Assembly: GCA_947501105.1 (NCBI GenBank)
Contig: CANMUP010000001.1
Coordinates: 744,001-808,000 of the forward strand
DNA length: 64,000 nt
Source of the DNA: an uncultured Flaviramulus sp.
Lineage (GTDB): Bacteria > Bacteroidota > Bacteroidia > Flavobacteriales > Flavobacteriaceae
Direction of reading: 5' to 3'
Positions within the stretch are counted from its first letter, which is position 1, and every line of letters starts with the position of its first letter. Positions 41,484 to 50,160 of this stretch are shown here, piece after piece. Below the pieces are notes generated by a model. The model was not told the DNA's origin. It saw only the letters and a program-made list of their open reading frames with translations, and did not search any database. The position numbers were made by a program, and so were the translations under genes.

Positions 41484-42011
41484 ATGTTTACACTAACGAT
41501 AAGGGTCATTCTCGTTATATTTAGCTTAATAGCATCTGCATACTTTTACTCAAAAGAAGATTTTGCAAATATGTCAATGATGTTAATTGCTGGTGGACTT
41601 TTCATTTATGGGTATTTCAAATACGGAACTGTTTATGCTGCTTTTCAGCAAATGAAAAAGGATAATATAGAAAAAGCTGAAGAATTAATTTCTAAAATTA
41701 AAAAACCAGACAGACTGAATAAAGGACACAAAAGCTATTATTATTTCACAACTGGAATTATTGCTTTAGAGAAAAAAGAATTTGAAAAAAGTCATTCTGA
41801 TTTAACTCAAGCTTTGAACATAGGTTTAAGAACTGAAAATGATAAATCAATTGTGTTATTGAATTTGGCGAATATTGAGCTTTTAAAAAAGAACTATAAT
41901 GAAGCGATTGAATATATTAAAAAAGTTAGAAAACTTGATTTAAAACCATTAGTTGAATCTGAGACTAATCGAATTGAAAAAGAAATAAACGTTGCACAAC
42001 AACGTGTATAA
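41484..42011 (+). CDS. TPR membrane protein in a cassette-like unit
   Basis: 175 residues. Two N-terminal hydrophobic helices (about 3-22 and 28-48) are followed by TPR-like repeats (YYYFTTGIIALEKKEFEKSHSDLTQALNIG and VLLNLANIELLKKNYNEAIEYIKKVRKLD). The last residues (NVAQQRV) are encoded by DNA that belongs to the terminal repeat of the unit, a sign that the gene ends inside a cassette recombination or repeat sequence. It follows the 122-residue protein by nine bases. I cannot name its function. Confidence 0.75.
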   Translation: MFTLTIRVILVIFSLIASAYFYSKEDFANMSMMLIAGGLFIYGYFKYGTVYAAFQQMKKDNIEKAEELISKIKKPDRLNKGHKSYYYFTTGIIALEKKEFEKSHSDLTQALNIGLRTENDKSIVLLNLANIELLKKNYNEAIEYIKKVRKLDLKPLVESETNRIEKEINVAQQRV

Positions 42012-42116
42012 TTAATTGCTAGGTTCTTGCCTACTTGGAAATTCCTTCGGTTCGTTTTCTTTTGCTAACTTAGTTCTAGCCAACGCAACAAACCATACAC
42101 AAACACGTTAAACGAA
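41991..42116 (+). repeat. imperfect terminal hairpin repeat (attC-like) at the end of the cassette-like unit
   Basis: AACGTGT (42001-42007) can pair with ACACGTT (42103-42109) and GCTAG (42018-42022) with CTAGC (42076-42080), with an alternative GTGTAT/ATACAC register. The palindrome GGAAATTCC (42038-42046) lies in the loop. At the right end, GTTAAAC (42107-42113) matches the attC core rule GTTRRRY. It overlaps the stop of the TPR gene. Similarity to integron attC sites is structural only. Confidence 0.55.
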
Positions 42117-42129
42117 CCTTCAAATTCTC

Positions 42130-42154
42130 GCGTTAGCGATTGTAGTGGAAATCC
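42130..42154 (+). repeat. dispersed repeat fragment (GCGTTAGCGATTG...GGAAATCC)
   Basis: The sequence starts GCGTTAGCGATTG and ends TGGAAATCC. It resembles the minus strand of 57589-57612. Together with neighbours at 42200-42234 and 42244-42280 it fills the 274-base gap before saccharopine dehydrogenase. Confidence 0.5.
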
Positions 42155-42199
42155 TTTTTAAAACTAGGTAAGTACAAAAGACTATAAGCTAAAATTTAA

Positions 42200-42234
42200 C
42201 AGATTGCCACAGTCGTTCCTCCTTCGCAATGACG
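42200..42234. repeat. dispersed intergenic repeat, half element (minus orientation)
   Basis: On the minus strand this reads CGTCATTGCGAAGGAG...GGCAATCTG, a copy of the family seen at 22341-22375 and in the palindrome at 29009-29116. Confidence 0.6.
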
Positions 42235-42243
42235 TTTTAAAAA

Positions 42244-42280
42244 GATTGCAACAAAAAGCGCGACCCTTGTGGTAACGCCC
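42244..42280. repeat. dispersed repeat fragment (GGGCGTTACC family)
   Basis: On the minus strand this reads GGGCGTTACCACAAGGGTCG...TTGCAATC. It has the same GGGCGT beginning as the element at 57527-57612. Confidence 0.5.
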
Positions 42281-42285
42281 AAATA

Positions 42286-43650
42286 TTAATTATTTAAAGG
42301 ATTGTAACCTAAATAAGGCACTTCTTTTTCGTTAAATTGAACTCCAAAATCTTTTAACTCTTCTAAAATAGGCTCATAAACTTCTTTAGTAATAGGCATT
42401 TGTACACCAGGCGTTGTAATTTTTTTGTTTAATATGGCAAGTGTAGCAATGGCAACTGGTAAGCCAACGGTTTTTGCCATAGCAGTATAGGTTTGGTCTT
42501 CTCCTACTGCAACCATAGTAGCATCTATTTGGTGTTTTTTACCATTAAGTTCGTACCCAAATTTGTGGTACATAACAATCATATCTTTATCTTCTTCTTT
42601 TAATGTCCAGCTATCCATTAATATTTTTTGAAGAATTTGAGCAGGTGTTGCCTTTTTTAGTTCAACTCGTTTTTTATCATTAAAAATATCGAGTTCAACT
42701 AGTTTATCCCAAACAATATCGTCTTGATCTATTTTAAGGGCATGCCTTAATTTTAGTTCTACAGAATCTGTAGGGCTATAGGTTAAAAAGGCATTAACAA
42801 AATCGCGGTAACTCATGTTTTCACTATCATCAATAGTATAGCTGTCATCGGTCATTCCTAAGGTTACAAAAATATTCCATGCACGACTAAAACCAACGCG
42901 ACGCATAGTGCCTCGGTATAAAGTTTTAATATTATCTAAACCATAAACGTTTTGATATTTTAAAGAATCGCGATTAGCATAGACTTCAAAGCGTCCAAAA
43001 CCATCAACTTCTAAAAATTCGGTACGTCTAAATAAACGATTATATGGAATGTATTTATAAGTGCCTTCTTGTAAAAACTTAGCAGCACTGCCTTGACCTG
43101 CAACAACAACATTTCTTGGGTTCCATGTAAATTTATAGTTCCATAAATTATTATCACTTTCTGGCGCTACAAGTCCGCCAGTAAAAGATTCAAATAAAAT
43201 AATTTTGCCACCTTTGTTTCTAATGCTATCCAAAACTTGCATGGCACTCATATGGTCTATACCTGGATCTACACCAATTTCATTCATTAAAACAAGTCCG
43301 TTTGCTTTGGCATCATCATCTAAAGCTTGCATTTCTGGACTTATATAAGAAGCTGTTACCATATGTTTTTTATAAGTAATACAGTTTTTTGCAACTTCTA
43401 TATGAAAACGGGCAGGAAGCATAGATACTACAATATCTGCATTTTTAATAGCCTCGATACGCGAAGTTTCATTAAACACATCTAATGTAATTGCTGTAGC
43501 ATTTTCGTGATTTCCAATTAGTTTTTTAGCATTCTTAATATGAAGATCGCCTATGGTAATGTGTAGGTTTTCAGATGTAGACTTATCTAATAAATATTTT
43601 ATAAGGTATGATGCCGATTTTCCAGAACCAATAACTAAAATCTTTCGCAT
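42286..43650 (-). CDS. saccharopine dehydrogenase family protein
   Basis: 454 residues. An N-terminal Rossmann fold begins ILVIGSGKSASYLIKYL (4-20) with the GxGxxA dinucleotide motif; MLPARFHIEVAKNCI and MNEIGVDPGIDHMSAMQVLD are typical family blocks, and the C-terminal half is the catalytic saccharopine-dehydrogenase domain. Members oxidise or form saccharopine-type linkages in lysine metabolism; carboxynorspermidine-type enzymes also share this fold, so the substrate is not certain. It is on the minus strand, divergent from the DUF423 gene. Confidence 0.9.
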   Translation of the reverse strand: MRKILVIGSGKSASYLIKYLLDKSTSENLHITIGDLHIKNAKKLIGNHENATAITLDVFNETSRIEAIKNADIVVSMLPARFHIEVAKNCITYKKHMVTASYISPEMQALDDDAKANGLVLMNEIGVDPGIDHMSAMQVLDSIRNKGGKIILFESFTGGLVAPESDNNLWNYKFTWNPRNVVVAGQGSAAKFLQEGTYKYIPYNRLFRRTEFLEVDGFGRFEVYANRDSLKYQNVYGLDNIKTLYRGTMRRVGFSRAWNIFVTLGMTDDSYTIDDSENMSYRDFVNAFLTYSPTDSVELKLRHALKIDQDDIVWDKLVELDIFNDKKRVELKKATPAQILQKILMDSWTLKEEDKDMIVMYHKFGYELNGKKHQIDATMVAVGEDQTYTAMAKTVGLPVAIATLAILNKKITTPGVQMPITKEVYEPILEELKDFGVQFNEKEVPYLGYNPLNN

Positions 43651-43763
43651 AGTGAGATTTGTTGAGTAATTTTGTTTTTTAAATTAAGGATGCTAAAAAG
43701 CAGTTTGATTTTGCGAATTTAATAAATATAAAAAGGATTTTTTACGAATAATCTATATAAATT

Positions 43764-44156
43764 ATGAACAAGAAAATTTTAGTTACTGGATCTATTTTAG
43801 GTTTAACAAGTGTTCTTTTTGGTGCTTTTGGTGCTCACGGATTAAAGGAATTAATATCGACTGAGTCATTACAAACTTTTGAAACAGGTGTACGTTATCA
43901 AATGTATCATGCTATTTTACTATTGTTTGTTGGGGGTAGTTCGTTTATAACTCAAAAAACAAAACACCTTATTTTTTATTTCATAATAATAGGTGTTCTT
44001 TTCTTTTCTGGGTCTATTTATGGTTTAGCAACAAATACATTAACAGCTTTCGATTTTAAAAGTATTGCTTTTATAACTCCAATTGGTGGATTACTTTTAA
44101 TTATAGGGTGGATTTTGTTGTTTATTGATTTCGTAAAAAACAGGGGTGATAAATAG
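43764..44156 (+). CDS. DUF423 family membrane protein
   Basis: 130 residues with four membrane helices. The N-terminal GSILGLTSVLFGAFGAHGLKELIS and YQMYHAILLLFVG segments are the DUF423 signature, including the conserved AFGAHGL and Y-H. Its function is unknown in all organisms. It starts at an ATG and has a short gap to pckA on the same strand. Confidence 0.92.
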   Translation: MNKKILVTGSILGLTSVLFGAFGAHGLKELISTESLQTFETGVRYQMYHAILLLFVGGSSFITQKTKHLIFYFIIIGVLFFSGSIYGLATNTLTAFDFKSIAFITPIGGLLLIIGWILLFIDFVKNRGDK

Positions 44157-44188
44157 TAGTATTTTGTAGATACTTTAAAATAAAGTTT

Positions 44189-44196
44189 TAATTTTG
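44189..44196 (+). promoter_or_regulatory. putative pckA promoter (-33 TTTG, -7 TAATTTTG)
   Basis: TAATTTTG has a TTTG 22 bases upstream (44163-44166). It predicts a start at about 44202, 21 bases before the ATG. Confidence 0.5.
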
Positions 44197-44222
44197 CCAG
44201 ATAAATAATTTTACAACAAAAA

Positions 44223-45839
44223 ATGGTAAATAATAACCAAGTTACGAAAACGATTTCGTTAGAGGAATACGGAATTAAAAATGCCAAAGTAAATTATCAA
44301 CTTTCACCAGAACAACTTCATGACATTGCTATTGAAAAAGGGCAAGGTAAAGAAGCATCCTCTGGAGCTTTAGCAGTTAATACAGGCGAGTTTACAGGAC
44401 GGTCTCCAAAAGATCGATTTATTGTAAAAGACGATATCACCAAAGACCGCATTTGGTGGGGAGATATTAATATTCCTTTTGATGCTGATAAGTTTGATGC
44501 ATTATATAATAAAGTTGTAGATTATCTATCTAACAAAGAAGTTTTTGTAAGAGATAGTTTTGCTTGTGCAGATGAAGATTATAAATTGAATATTCGAGTT
44601 ATAAATGAATATGCTTGGAGTAATCAATTTGCATCTAATATGTTTTTGCGCCCCACTGAAGATGAATTAAAAGATTTTAATCCAGAATGGACGGTAGTTA
44701 ATGCGCCTGGTTTTATGGCGGTTCCAGATGAAGATGGTACACGTCAACATAATTTTGCGATTTTAAACTTTACTAAAAAGATTGCTTTAATTGGTGGTAC
44801 TGGTTATACTGGTGAAATTAAAAAAGGAATTTTCTCTGCTTTAAACTTTATACTTCCCGTGTTTAAGAACACTTTGCCTATGCATTGTAGCGCTAATGTA
44901 GGTGAAAATGAAGATACTGCTATTTTCTTTGGATTATCTGGTACAGGAAAAACAACATTGTCAACAGATCCAAATAGAAGTTTAATTGGAGATGATGAAC
45001 ATGGTTGGACTAACGAAAACTCTGTTTTTAATTTTGAAGGCGGATGTTATGCGAAGGTTATTAACCTATCGAGAGATAATGAACCAGAAATATACGATGC
45101 CATTAAAAAAGGAGCCATTCTTGAAAATGTTATTTTAGATGAAAATGGACATGTAAATTTCGAAGACACTTCTATCACGCAAAATACTAGAGTAAGTTAT
45201 CCAATAGATCATATTGAAAATATTAGAATTCCATCTACAGGGAAAAATCCAAAGAATATATTCTTTTTAACTGCTGATGCTTTTGGTGTAATGCCTCCAA
45301 TTTCGAAATTAACACCAAGTCAAGCAGCATACCATTTTATTTCAGGATATACTGCAAAAGTTGCTGGTACAGAAGCTGGAGTTGTTGAACCGCAACCCTC
45401 TTTCTCTGCATGTTTTGGAGCGCCTTTTATGCCGTTGCATCCAGCAAAATATGCTGAAATGCTAAGTGAAAAGATGAAAGAATCTGGTGTTAACGTTTGG
45501 TTAGTTAACACAGGATGGACTGGTGGACCTTATGGAGTTGGTACTAGAATGAAATTAAAGTATACACGTGCTATGATTAATGCAGTGCTAAATGGAGATT
45601 TAGGATTGTATAATTATGATGATTACCATATTCACTCTGTATTTGGAGTAGCACAACCAAGAACTTGTCCAGGTGTGCCAACAAATGTGTTGAGCCCTCG
45701 TACCACTTGGAACGATGACGATGCTTATTACAAAACAGCATTTAAATTAACCAATGCGTTTAGAGAAAACTTTAAAAAGTTTGAAGAGCATTGTAGTGAA
45801 GAAATAAGACGAGGCGGACCACAACGCTATGCGTTTTAA
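44223..45839 (+). CDS. pckA: phosphoenolpyruvate carboxykinase (ATP)
   Basis: 538 residues. Signature blocks: TGEFTGRSPKDRFIV (about 57-71), NFAILNFTKKIALIGGTGYTGEIKKGIF, the kinase loop FGLSGTGKTTLSTDP at about 237-251 (Walker A GLSGTGKTT), and IGDDEHGW with the metal-binding Asp. This is the ATP-dependent form, which converts oxaloacetate to PEP and begins gluconeogenesis. A strong terminator follows. It is likely monocistronic. Confidence 0.98.
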   Translation: MVNNNQVTKTISLEEYGIKNAKVNYQLSPEQLHDIAIEKGQGKEASSGALAVNTGEFTGRSPKDRFIVKDDITKDRIWWGDINIPFDADKFDALYNKVVDYLSNKEVFVRDSFACADEDYKLNIRVINEYAWSNQFASNMFLRPTEDELKDFNPEWTVVNAPGFMAVPDEDGTRQHNFAILNFTKKIALIGGTGYTGEIKKGIFSALNFILPVFKNTLPMHCSANVGENEDTAIFFGLSGTGKTTLSTDPNRSLIGDDEHGWTNENSVFNFEGGCYAKVINLSRDNEPEIYDAIKKGAILENVILDENGHVNFEDTSITQNTRVSYPIDHIENIRIPSTGKNPKNIFFLTADAFGVMPPISKLTPSQAAYHFISGYTAKVAGTEAGVVEPQPSFSACFGAPFMPLHPAKYAEMLSEKMKESGVNVWLVNTGWTGGPYGVGTRMKLKYTRAMINAVLNGDLGLYNYDDYHIHSVFGVAQPRTCPGVPTNVLSPRTTWNDDDAYYKTAFKLTNAFRENFKKFEEHCSEEIRRGGPQRYAF

Positions 45840-45864
45840 TTAAAAGAGTGACTAACTCAAAAGC

Positions 45865-45897
45865 AAAAAGGGCAATTTTATACAAATTGCCCTTTTT
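45865..45897. terminator. strong terminator after pckA
   Basis: AAAAAGGGCAATTT and AAATTGCCCTTTTT pair around TATACA. It may also act on the minus strand for hemD. Confidence 0.85.
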
Positions 45898-45920
45898 ATT
45901 TATTATTTAGATAGTAATGT

Positions 45921-46670
45921 TTACTTTCCTTTGTTAGCTTTATCAATATACTTTTGTAAAGCCATCGTCATTGAAGGTGTTTCTGGTGTTGGTGCAGCAA
46001 TATCTACACGCAATCCTTTTTCTTCAACAGCTTTTATCGTGGTATTTCCAAATACAGCAATGCGCGTTTCATTTTGCTTAAAATCAGGAAAATTTTTAAA
46101 TAACGATTCTATCCCAGATGGACTAAAAAACACAAGTACATCATAAGTTACATTCTCCAAATCTGAAAGATCGCTAACAACAGTTTTGTAGAAGGTAGCT
46201 TGTTTCCAGTTTACACCTAAAGCATCTAAAGTTTCAGGAACTGCAGGTTTTACTTTATCAGTGTTTGGTAATAAGAATTTTTCGTCTTTATACTTTTTAA
46301 TTAAAGGTGAAAGTTCAGAAAATGTACGTTTTCCAACATAAATTTTACGTTTTCTGTAAACTACATACTTTTGAAGGTAGTATGCTACAGCTTCAGACTG
46401 ACAAAAATATTTCATCGCATCTGGAACTTTAAAACGCATTTCTTCAGCAACTCTAAAAAAATGATCTACCGCATTTCTACTTGTTAAAATAATGGCAGTA
46501 TAATTGTTTAAATCTACTTTTTGTTGTCTAATATCTTTTGCTGAAACACCTTCAACATGGATAAAAGGTCTAAAATCTATTTTAACCTTTTGCTTTTCTT
46601 GTAAATCAAAATAAGGAGAATTCTCTATTTTAGGTTCTGGCTGAGATACTAAAATTGTTTTCACTTTCAT
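45921..46670 (-). CDS. hemD: uroporphyrinogen-III synthase
   Basis: 249 residues from the ATG at 46670 (MKVKTILVSQPEP); the frame is open from a GTG at 46676. Two alternating HemD lobes are visible: residues from ILTSRNAVDHFFRVAEEM and from VFFSPSGIESLFKNFPDF, the latter with the conserved TS/SPS-x-I-E loop. The enzyme cyclises hydroxymethylbilane to uroporphyrinogen III in haem and corrinoid synthesis. Other hem genes are not near. It lies 26 bases after DUF4271 on the minus strand. Confidence 0.9.
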   Translation of the reverse strand: MKVKTILVSQPEPKIENSPYFDLQEKQKVKIDFRPFIHVEGVSAKDIRQQKVDLNNYTAIILTSRNAVDHFFRVAEEMRFKVPDAMKYFCQSEAVAYYLQKYVVYRKRKIYVGKRTFSELSPLIKKYKDEKFLLPNTDKVKPAVPETLDALGVNWKQATFYKTVVSDLSDLENVTYDVLVFFSPSGIESLFKNFPDFKQNETRIAVFGNTTIKAVEEKGLRVDIAAPTPETPSMTMALQKYIDKANKGK

Positions 46671-46696
46671 ATACACAAGTAGTTTGTTTTCTTACT

Positions 46697-47341
46697 TTAA
46701 GAAATAAACACCTTATATAAAATAATGTAAGGTGCGATTTCGAGAGCGCAAAGATACAAAATAAAATAAAACAAGTTGTTTTTTATTGTGTTTTGATGTG
46801 TTTTAAATGAAGTAATTACGCCCATAATATTAATAATTAATAATATCGTAACTATAACATAAATAATAGGTAATGTTGGCTTAACTGAAAATATTAATAA
46901 AGCATTTATTGGTAGTAACAATAGACCTAAATAATTTTTATAACTTATTTTTTGAAATAGGTATTTGTCTATTAATTTGTCAATATCAAAAAGGCTAGCG
47001 AGTAAGCGCTCAATAAGTACTTTTATTAAAATAAAAGTGCCAATACCAAAAACTAGTTTAAAAAGAATATTTATTGAAATAATTTTAGTGTCTGTAGTGT
47101 ATTGATAGACTAAATAACTAAAAATGGATGCCGAAATAATTAAGTTAGAAAAAAGTAAAGCATCAAATTTGTCTAAGAATTTTTGATCCCTGGCATATAT
47201 TTTAAGGTATTTGGAGTTTCCTAAAACATAAATAAAATCATCAAAACGCTTTGGAGCTACCAATTTTGCCACTGCAATAATGGTAAGACTAGCAATAATT
47301 AATATTGTAAATAATTCGTTTGAGACGATGTCGCGATACAT
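46697..47341 (-). CDS. DUF4271 family membrane protein
   Basis: 214 residues with six or so hydrophobic segments (for example TILIIASLTIIAVAKL, LFGIGTFILIKVLIE-like and IIYVIVTILLIINIMGVIT). A conserved charged region (RFDDFIYVLGNSKYLKIYARDQKFL) lies after the first helix. This matches DUF4271, which I know as a Bacteroidota protein located just upstream of hemD. Function is unknown. It is first in a two-gene minus-strand transcript and diverges from the mannosyltransferase gene. Confidence 0.88.
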   Translation of the reverse strand: MYRDIVSNELFTILIIASLTIIAVAKLVAPKRFDDFIYVLGNSKYLKIYARDQKFLDKFDALLFSNLIISASIFSYLVYQYTTDTKIISINILFKLVFGIGTFILIKVLIERLLASLFDIDKLIDKYLFQKISYKNYLGLLLLPINALLIFSVKPTLPIIYVIVTILLIINIMGVITSFKTHQNTIKNNLFYFILYLCALEIAPYIILYKVFIS

Positions 47342-47421
47342 GCCATAAAATTATTATAAATATTCACACTTTGGCTAAAATTATTAAGGAATATTTAAAA
47401 AAAATAAACTTTTAAATGATG

Positions 47422-47429
47422 TACATTTG
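47422..47429 (+). promoter_or_regulatory. putative promoter -7 box (TACATTTG) of the polyprenol-phosphate mannosyltransferase operon
   Basis: TACATTTG lies 32 bases before the ATG at 47462 in the divergent gap with DUF4271. Confidence 0.45.
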
Positions 47430-47461
47430 CTAAAAATATGACGATTACAATATATTAGCAA

Positions 47462-48184
47462 ATGCAAGATACGGTTGTTATAATTCCAACTTACAACGAA
47501 ATAGAGAATATTGAAGCTATAATTAGAGCGGTTTTTTCTCAATCGGATAACATTCACATCCTTATAGTAGATGATAACTCTCCAGATTTAACAGCTTTAA
47601 AAGTAAAAGAACTTCAAGAAGAATTTCCTAATAGACTATTTTTAGAAATACGTAAAGAAAAGGCAGGACTAGGAACCGCTTATATACATGGATTTAATTG
47701 GTGTTTAAACAAATCGTACCAATATATTTTTGAAATGGATGCCGATTTTTCACATAACCCAAAAGATTTAATTAAACTTTATAAGGCTTGTAAAGATAAT
47801 GGTGCAGATTTAGCTATAGGCTCTCGTTATGTAACAGGTGTTAATGTTGTAAATTGGCCAATGGCACGCGTGCTTATGTCTTATTTAGCATCAAAATATG
47901 TTCGCATAATTACTGGAATGCGTATTCATGATACTACAGCAGGTTTTGTTTGTTATAAAAGGCAAGTGCTAGAAACTATAGATTTAAGCAAAATTAAATT
48001 TATAGGTTATGCATTTCAAATAGAAATGAAATTTAAAGCCTACTTGAAAAAATTCAAAATAATTGAAGTTCCAGTAATATTTACTGACAGAACACAAGGC
48101 GAATCAAAACTAAGTTCAGGAATTATTTCTGAAGCTGTTTTTGGAGTAATTACAATGAAACTGAAAAGTTTATTAAAAAAATAA
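47462..48184 (+). CDS. polyprenol-phosphate mannosyltransferase (Dpm1-like, GT2)
   Basis: 240 residues. GT2 landmarks: IIPTYNEIENIEAIIR (7-22), LIVDDNSPD (36-44), MDADFSHNP with the DxD-type metal site, and GSRYVTGVNV and TAGFVCYKR. There is no C-terminal membrane domain, so it is the short, soluble Dpm1-type enzyme that transfers mannose to a polyprenyl phosphate on the cytoplasmic membrane face. It is followed by pyrC after nine bases and DUF4296, and the three look like one operon. Confidence 0.93.
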   Translation: MQDTVVIIPTYNEIENIEAIIRAVFSQSDNIHILIVDDNSPDLTALKVKELQEEFPNRLFLEIRKEKAGLGTAYIHGFNWCLNKSYQYIFEMDADFSHNPKDLIKLYKACKDNGADLAIGSRYVTGVNVVNWPMARVLMSYLASKYVRIITGMRIHDTTAGFVCYKRQVLETIDLSKIKFIGYAFQIEMKFKAYLKKFKIIEVPVIFTDRTQGESKLSSGIISEAVFGVITMKLKSLLKK

Positions 48185-48193
48185 AAGCATAAA

Positions 48194-49540
48194 ATGACAT
48201 TTAAAACAACACTTATTAAAAATGCTAACATTGTAAATGAAGGTGAAATTTTTAATGGAGATATATTAATTGAAGGAGAATATATAAAACAGATAAGCAA
48301 ATCTATTAGTGCAAAATCTGCCGATGTACATGTATTTGATGCCGAAGGAAAATATGTGTTACCTGGTGTTATTGACGATCAAGTACATTTTAGAGAACCG
48401 GGTTTAACACACAAAGCAAATATTGAAACCGAGTCTAAAGCAGCCATTGCTGGCGGGATTACTTCGTTTATAGAAATGCCAAATACCAATCCACAAACCA
48501 CGACGATAGAAAAGTTAGAAGAGAAATTTGATATTGCTTCAAAAACATCATCGGCAAATTATTCGTTTATGTTTGGTGGCACTAACGATAACTTAGACGA
48601 AATTTTAAAAGTTGATGCTAAAAATGTAGCTGCATTAAAATTATTTTTAGGATCCTCTACAGGAAACATGTTAGTTGACAACCCTGAAGTTTTGGAAAAC
48701 ATTTTCTCGAAAACCAATTTGTTAATAGCGGTACACTGTGAAGATGAAGGCACAATTAAAGCTAATTTTGAAACCTATCTAGAGAAGTACGGTGATGATA
48801 TTCCTATTAAATATCACCCAAAAATACGAAGCGAAGAAGCGTGCTATTTATCATCTTCTAAAGCTATCGAACTAGCTAAAAAAACTGGAGCGCGATTACA
48901 TGTGTTTCATTTATCAACAGGAAAAGAAACCAGTTTATTTACTAATGATATTCCTTTAAAAGACAAAAAAATTACTGCTGAGGTTTGTGTACATCATTTA
49001 TGGTTTACAGATAAAGATTATGACGAAAAAGGAACACTTATTAAATGGAATCCGGCTGTAAAAACGAAAGTAGATAAAGATCAATTATGGGACGCTTTGC
49101 TTGATGATAGGATTGATGTTATAGCTACCGATCATGCACCACATACTATTGAAGAAAAAGAAAACGTTTATACTAAAGCGCCTTCTGGTGGACCATTAGT
49201 GCAGCATGCATTACCTGCTATGTTAGAAATGTATCATAAAAATAAAATTTCATTAGAAAAAATAGTAGAAAAAATGTGTCATAATCCTGCTATATTATTT
49301 CAAATTGAAAAACGTGGATTTATAAAAGAAGGTTATTTTGCCGATTTGGTTTTGGTGGATTTAAATAACCCATGGACGGTAAAAAAAGATAATATTCTTT
49401 ACAAATGCGGTTGGTCTCCTTTTGAAGGAACTACTTTTAAATCGAGAATTACGCACACTTTTGTAAATGGAAGTTTATCATATAAAAACTTTAAGTTTTA
49501 CAGTGTTAATGCTGCAAGACGATTAACTTTTAATAGATGA
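48194..49540 (+). CDS. pyrC: dihydroorotase
   Basis: 448 residues. The amidohydrolase metal site DDQVHFREPG is at about residues 61-70 (the two His ligands are altered to Q-V-H: DDQVHFREPG as in many Bacteroidota dihydroorotases), the KLFLGSSTGNM segment follows, and ATDHAPHT carries the catalytic Asp. The enzyme closes carbamoyl-aspartate to dihydroorotate in pyrimidine synthesis. It overlaps the DUF4296 gene at ATGA (four bases). Other pyr genes are not adjacent. Confidence 0.92.
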   Translation: MTFKTTLIKNANIVNEGEIFNGDILIEGEYIKQISKSISAKSADVHVFDAEGKYVLPGVIDDQVHFREPGLTHKANIETESKAAIAGGITSFIEMPNTNPQTTTIEKLEEKFDIASKTSSANYSFMFGGTNDNLDEILKVDAKNVAALKLFLGSSTGNMLVDNPEVLENIFSKTNLLIAVHCEDEGTIKANFETYLEKYGDDIPIKYHPKIRSEEACYLSSSKAIELAKKTGARLHVFHLSTGKETSLFTNDIPLKDKKITAEVCVHHLWFTDKDYDEKGTLIKWNPAVKTKVDKDQLWDALLDDRIDVIATDHAPHTIEEKENVYTKAPSGGPLVQHALPAMLEMYHKNKISLEKIVEKMCHNPAILFQIEKRGFIKEGYFADLVLVDLNNPWTVKKDNILYKCGWSPFEGTTFKSRITHTFVNGSLSYKNFKFYSVNAARRLTFNR

Positions 49541-50160
49541 TGTTAAAACGATTATTAGCATATTTTGTTATTGTAGTAATGGCTACGGCTTGTTATAAAT
49601 ATGACAAGCCTAAAAAACCTGAGAATTTAATTTCAAAGGATAAAATGATTGATATAATAATGGATGTAAGGTTGTTATCTTCTGCAAATGGCCAGAATAA
49701 AACTACTTTAGAGAAAAATAATTTACAAGCTGAAGCATATATTTTTAAAAAGTATAATATTGATAGTTTGCAGTTTGCATTAAGTAATAATTATTATGCA
49801 TATTATGTTGATGATTACGAAGCAATTTATGTAAAAGTCAGAGACAGTTTAGAGGCTTTAAAAAATAAGTTTGCTGATTTGCAGTTTAAAGAAGAAAAAG
49901 AAAAAAAATATAGAGATTCTATTCAAGGTATTATAAAAAAAGATTCAATACGCATTTCAAAATTAAAAGATCATATTGATTTACTTGTTAAAAAAGATTC
50001 TATAAAAGCATTAATTAAAAAGGACTCTATACGATTAGTAAAAATGAAAGATTCTTTAAATATGTTGATTAAAAAAGACGAGGTAACTAGATTTAAACTA
50101 AAGAATCAAACAGAAGAAGAGCTAATTACACCTGTTTCAGATATAGATTTCCAACAGTAA
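49537..50160 (+). CDS. DUF4296 family lipoprotein with a KKDSI repeat tail
   Basis: 207 residues. A lipobox-like VMATAC puts the Cys at residue 19. The first ~110 residues (LISKDKMIDIIMDVRLLSSANG, AEAYIFKKYNIDSLQF, NYYAYYVDDYEAIYVKV) are the DUF4296 domain. The C-terminal half (about 130-190) is a charged helix with imperfect repeats: four KKDS/KKDE units and two IKKDSIR-x2-K-x-KD units about 40 residues apart. I infer a coiled coil. The start overlaps the pyrC stop, and the 3' end overlaps the convergent epimerase gene by 35 bases. Confidence 0.85.
   Translation: MMLKRLLAYFVIVVMATACYKYDKPKKPENLISKDKMIDIIMDVRLLSSANGQNKTTLEKNNLQAEAYIFKKYNIDSLQFALSNNYYAYYVDDYEAIYVKVRDSLEALKNKFADLQFKEEKEKKYRDSIQGIIKKDSIRISKLKDHIDLLVKKDSIKALIKKDSIRLVKMKDSLNMLIKKDEVTRFKLKNQTEEELITPVSDIDFQQ

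Noticed and set aside
41016-42116. A true class-type integron cassette
   Set aside because: There is no intI, no attI, and the GTTRRRY-type cores point in opposite directions at the two ends; only the structural resemblance is reported.
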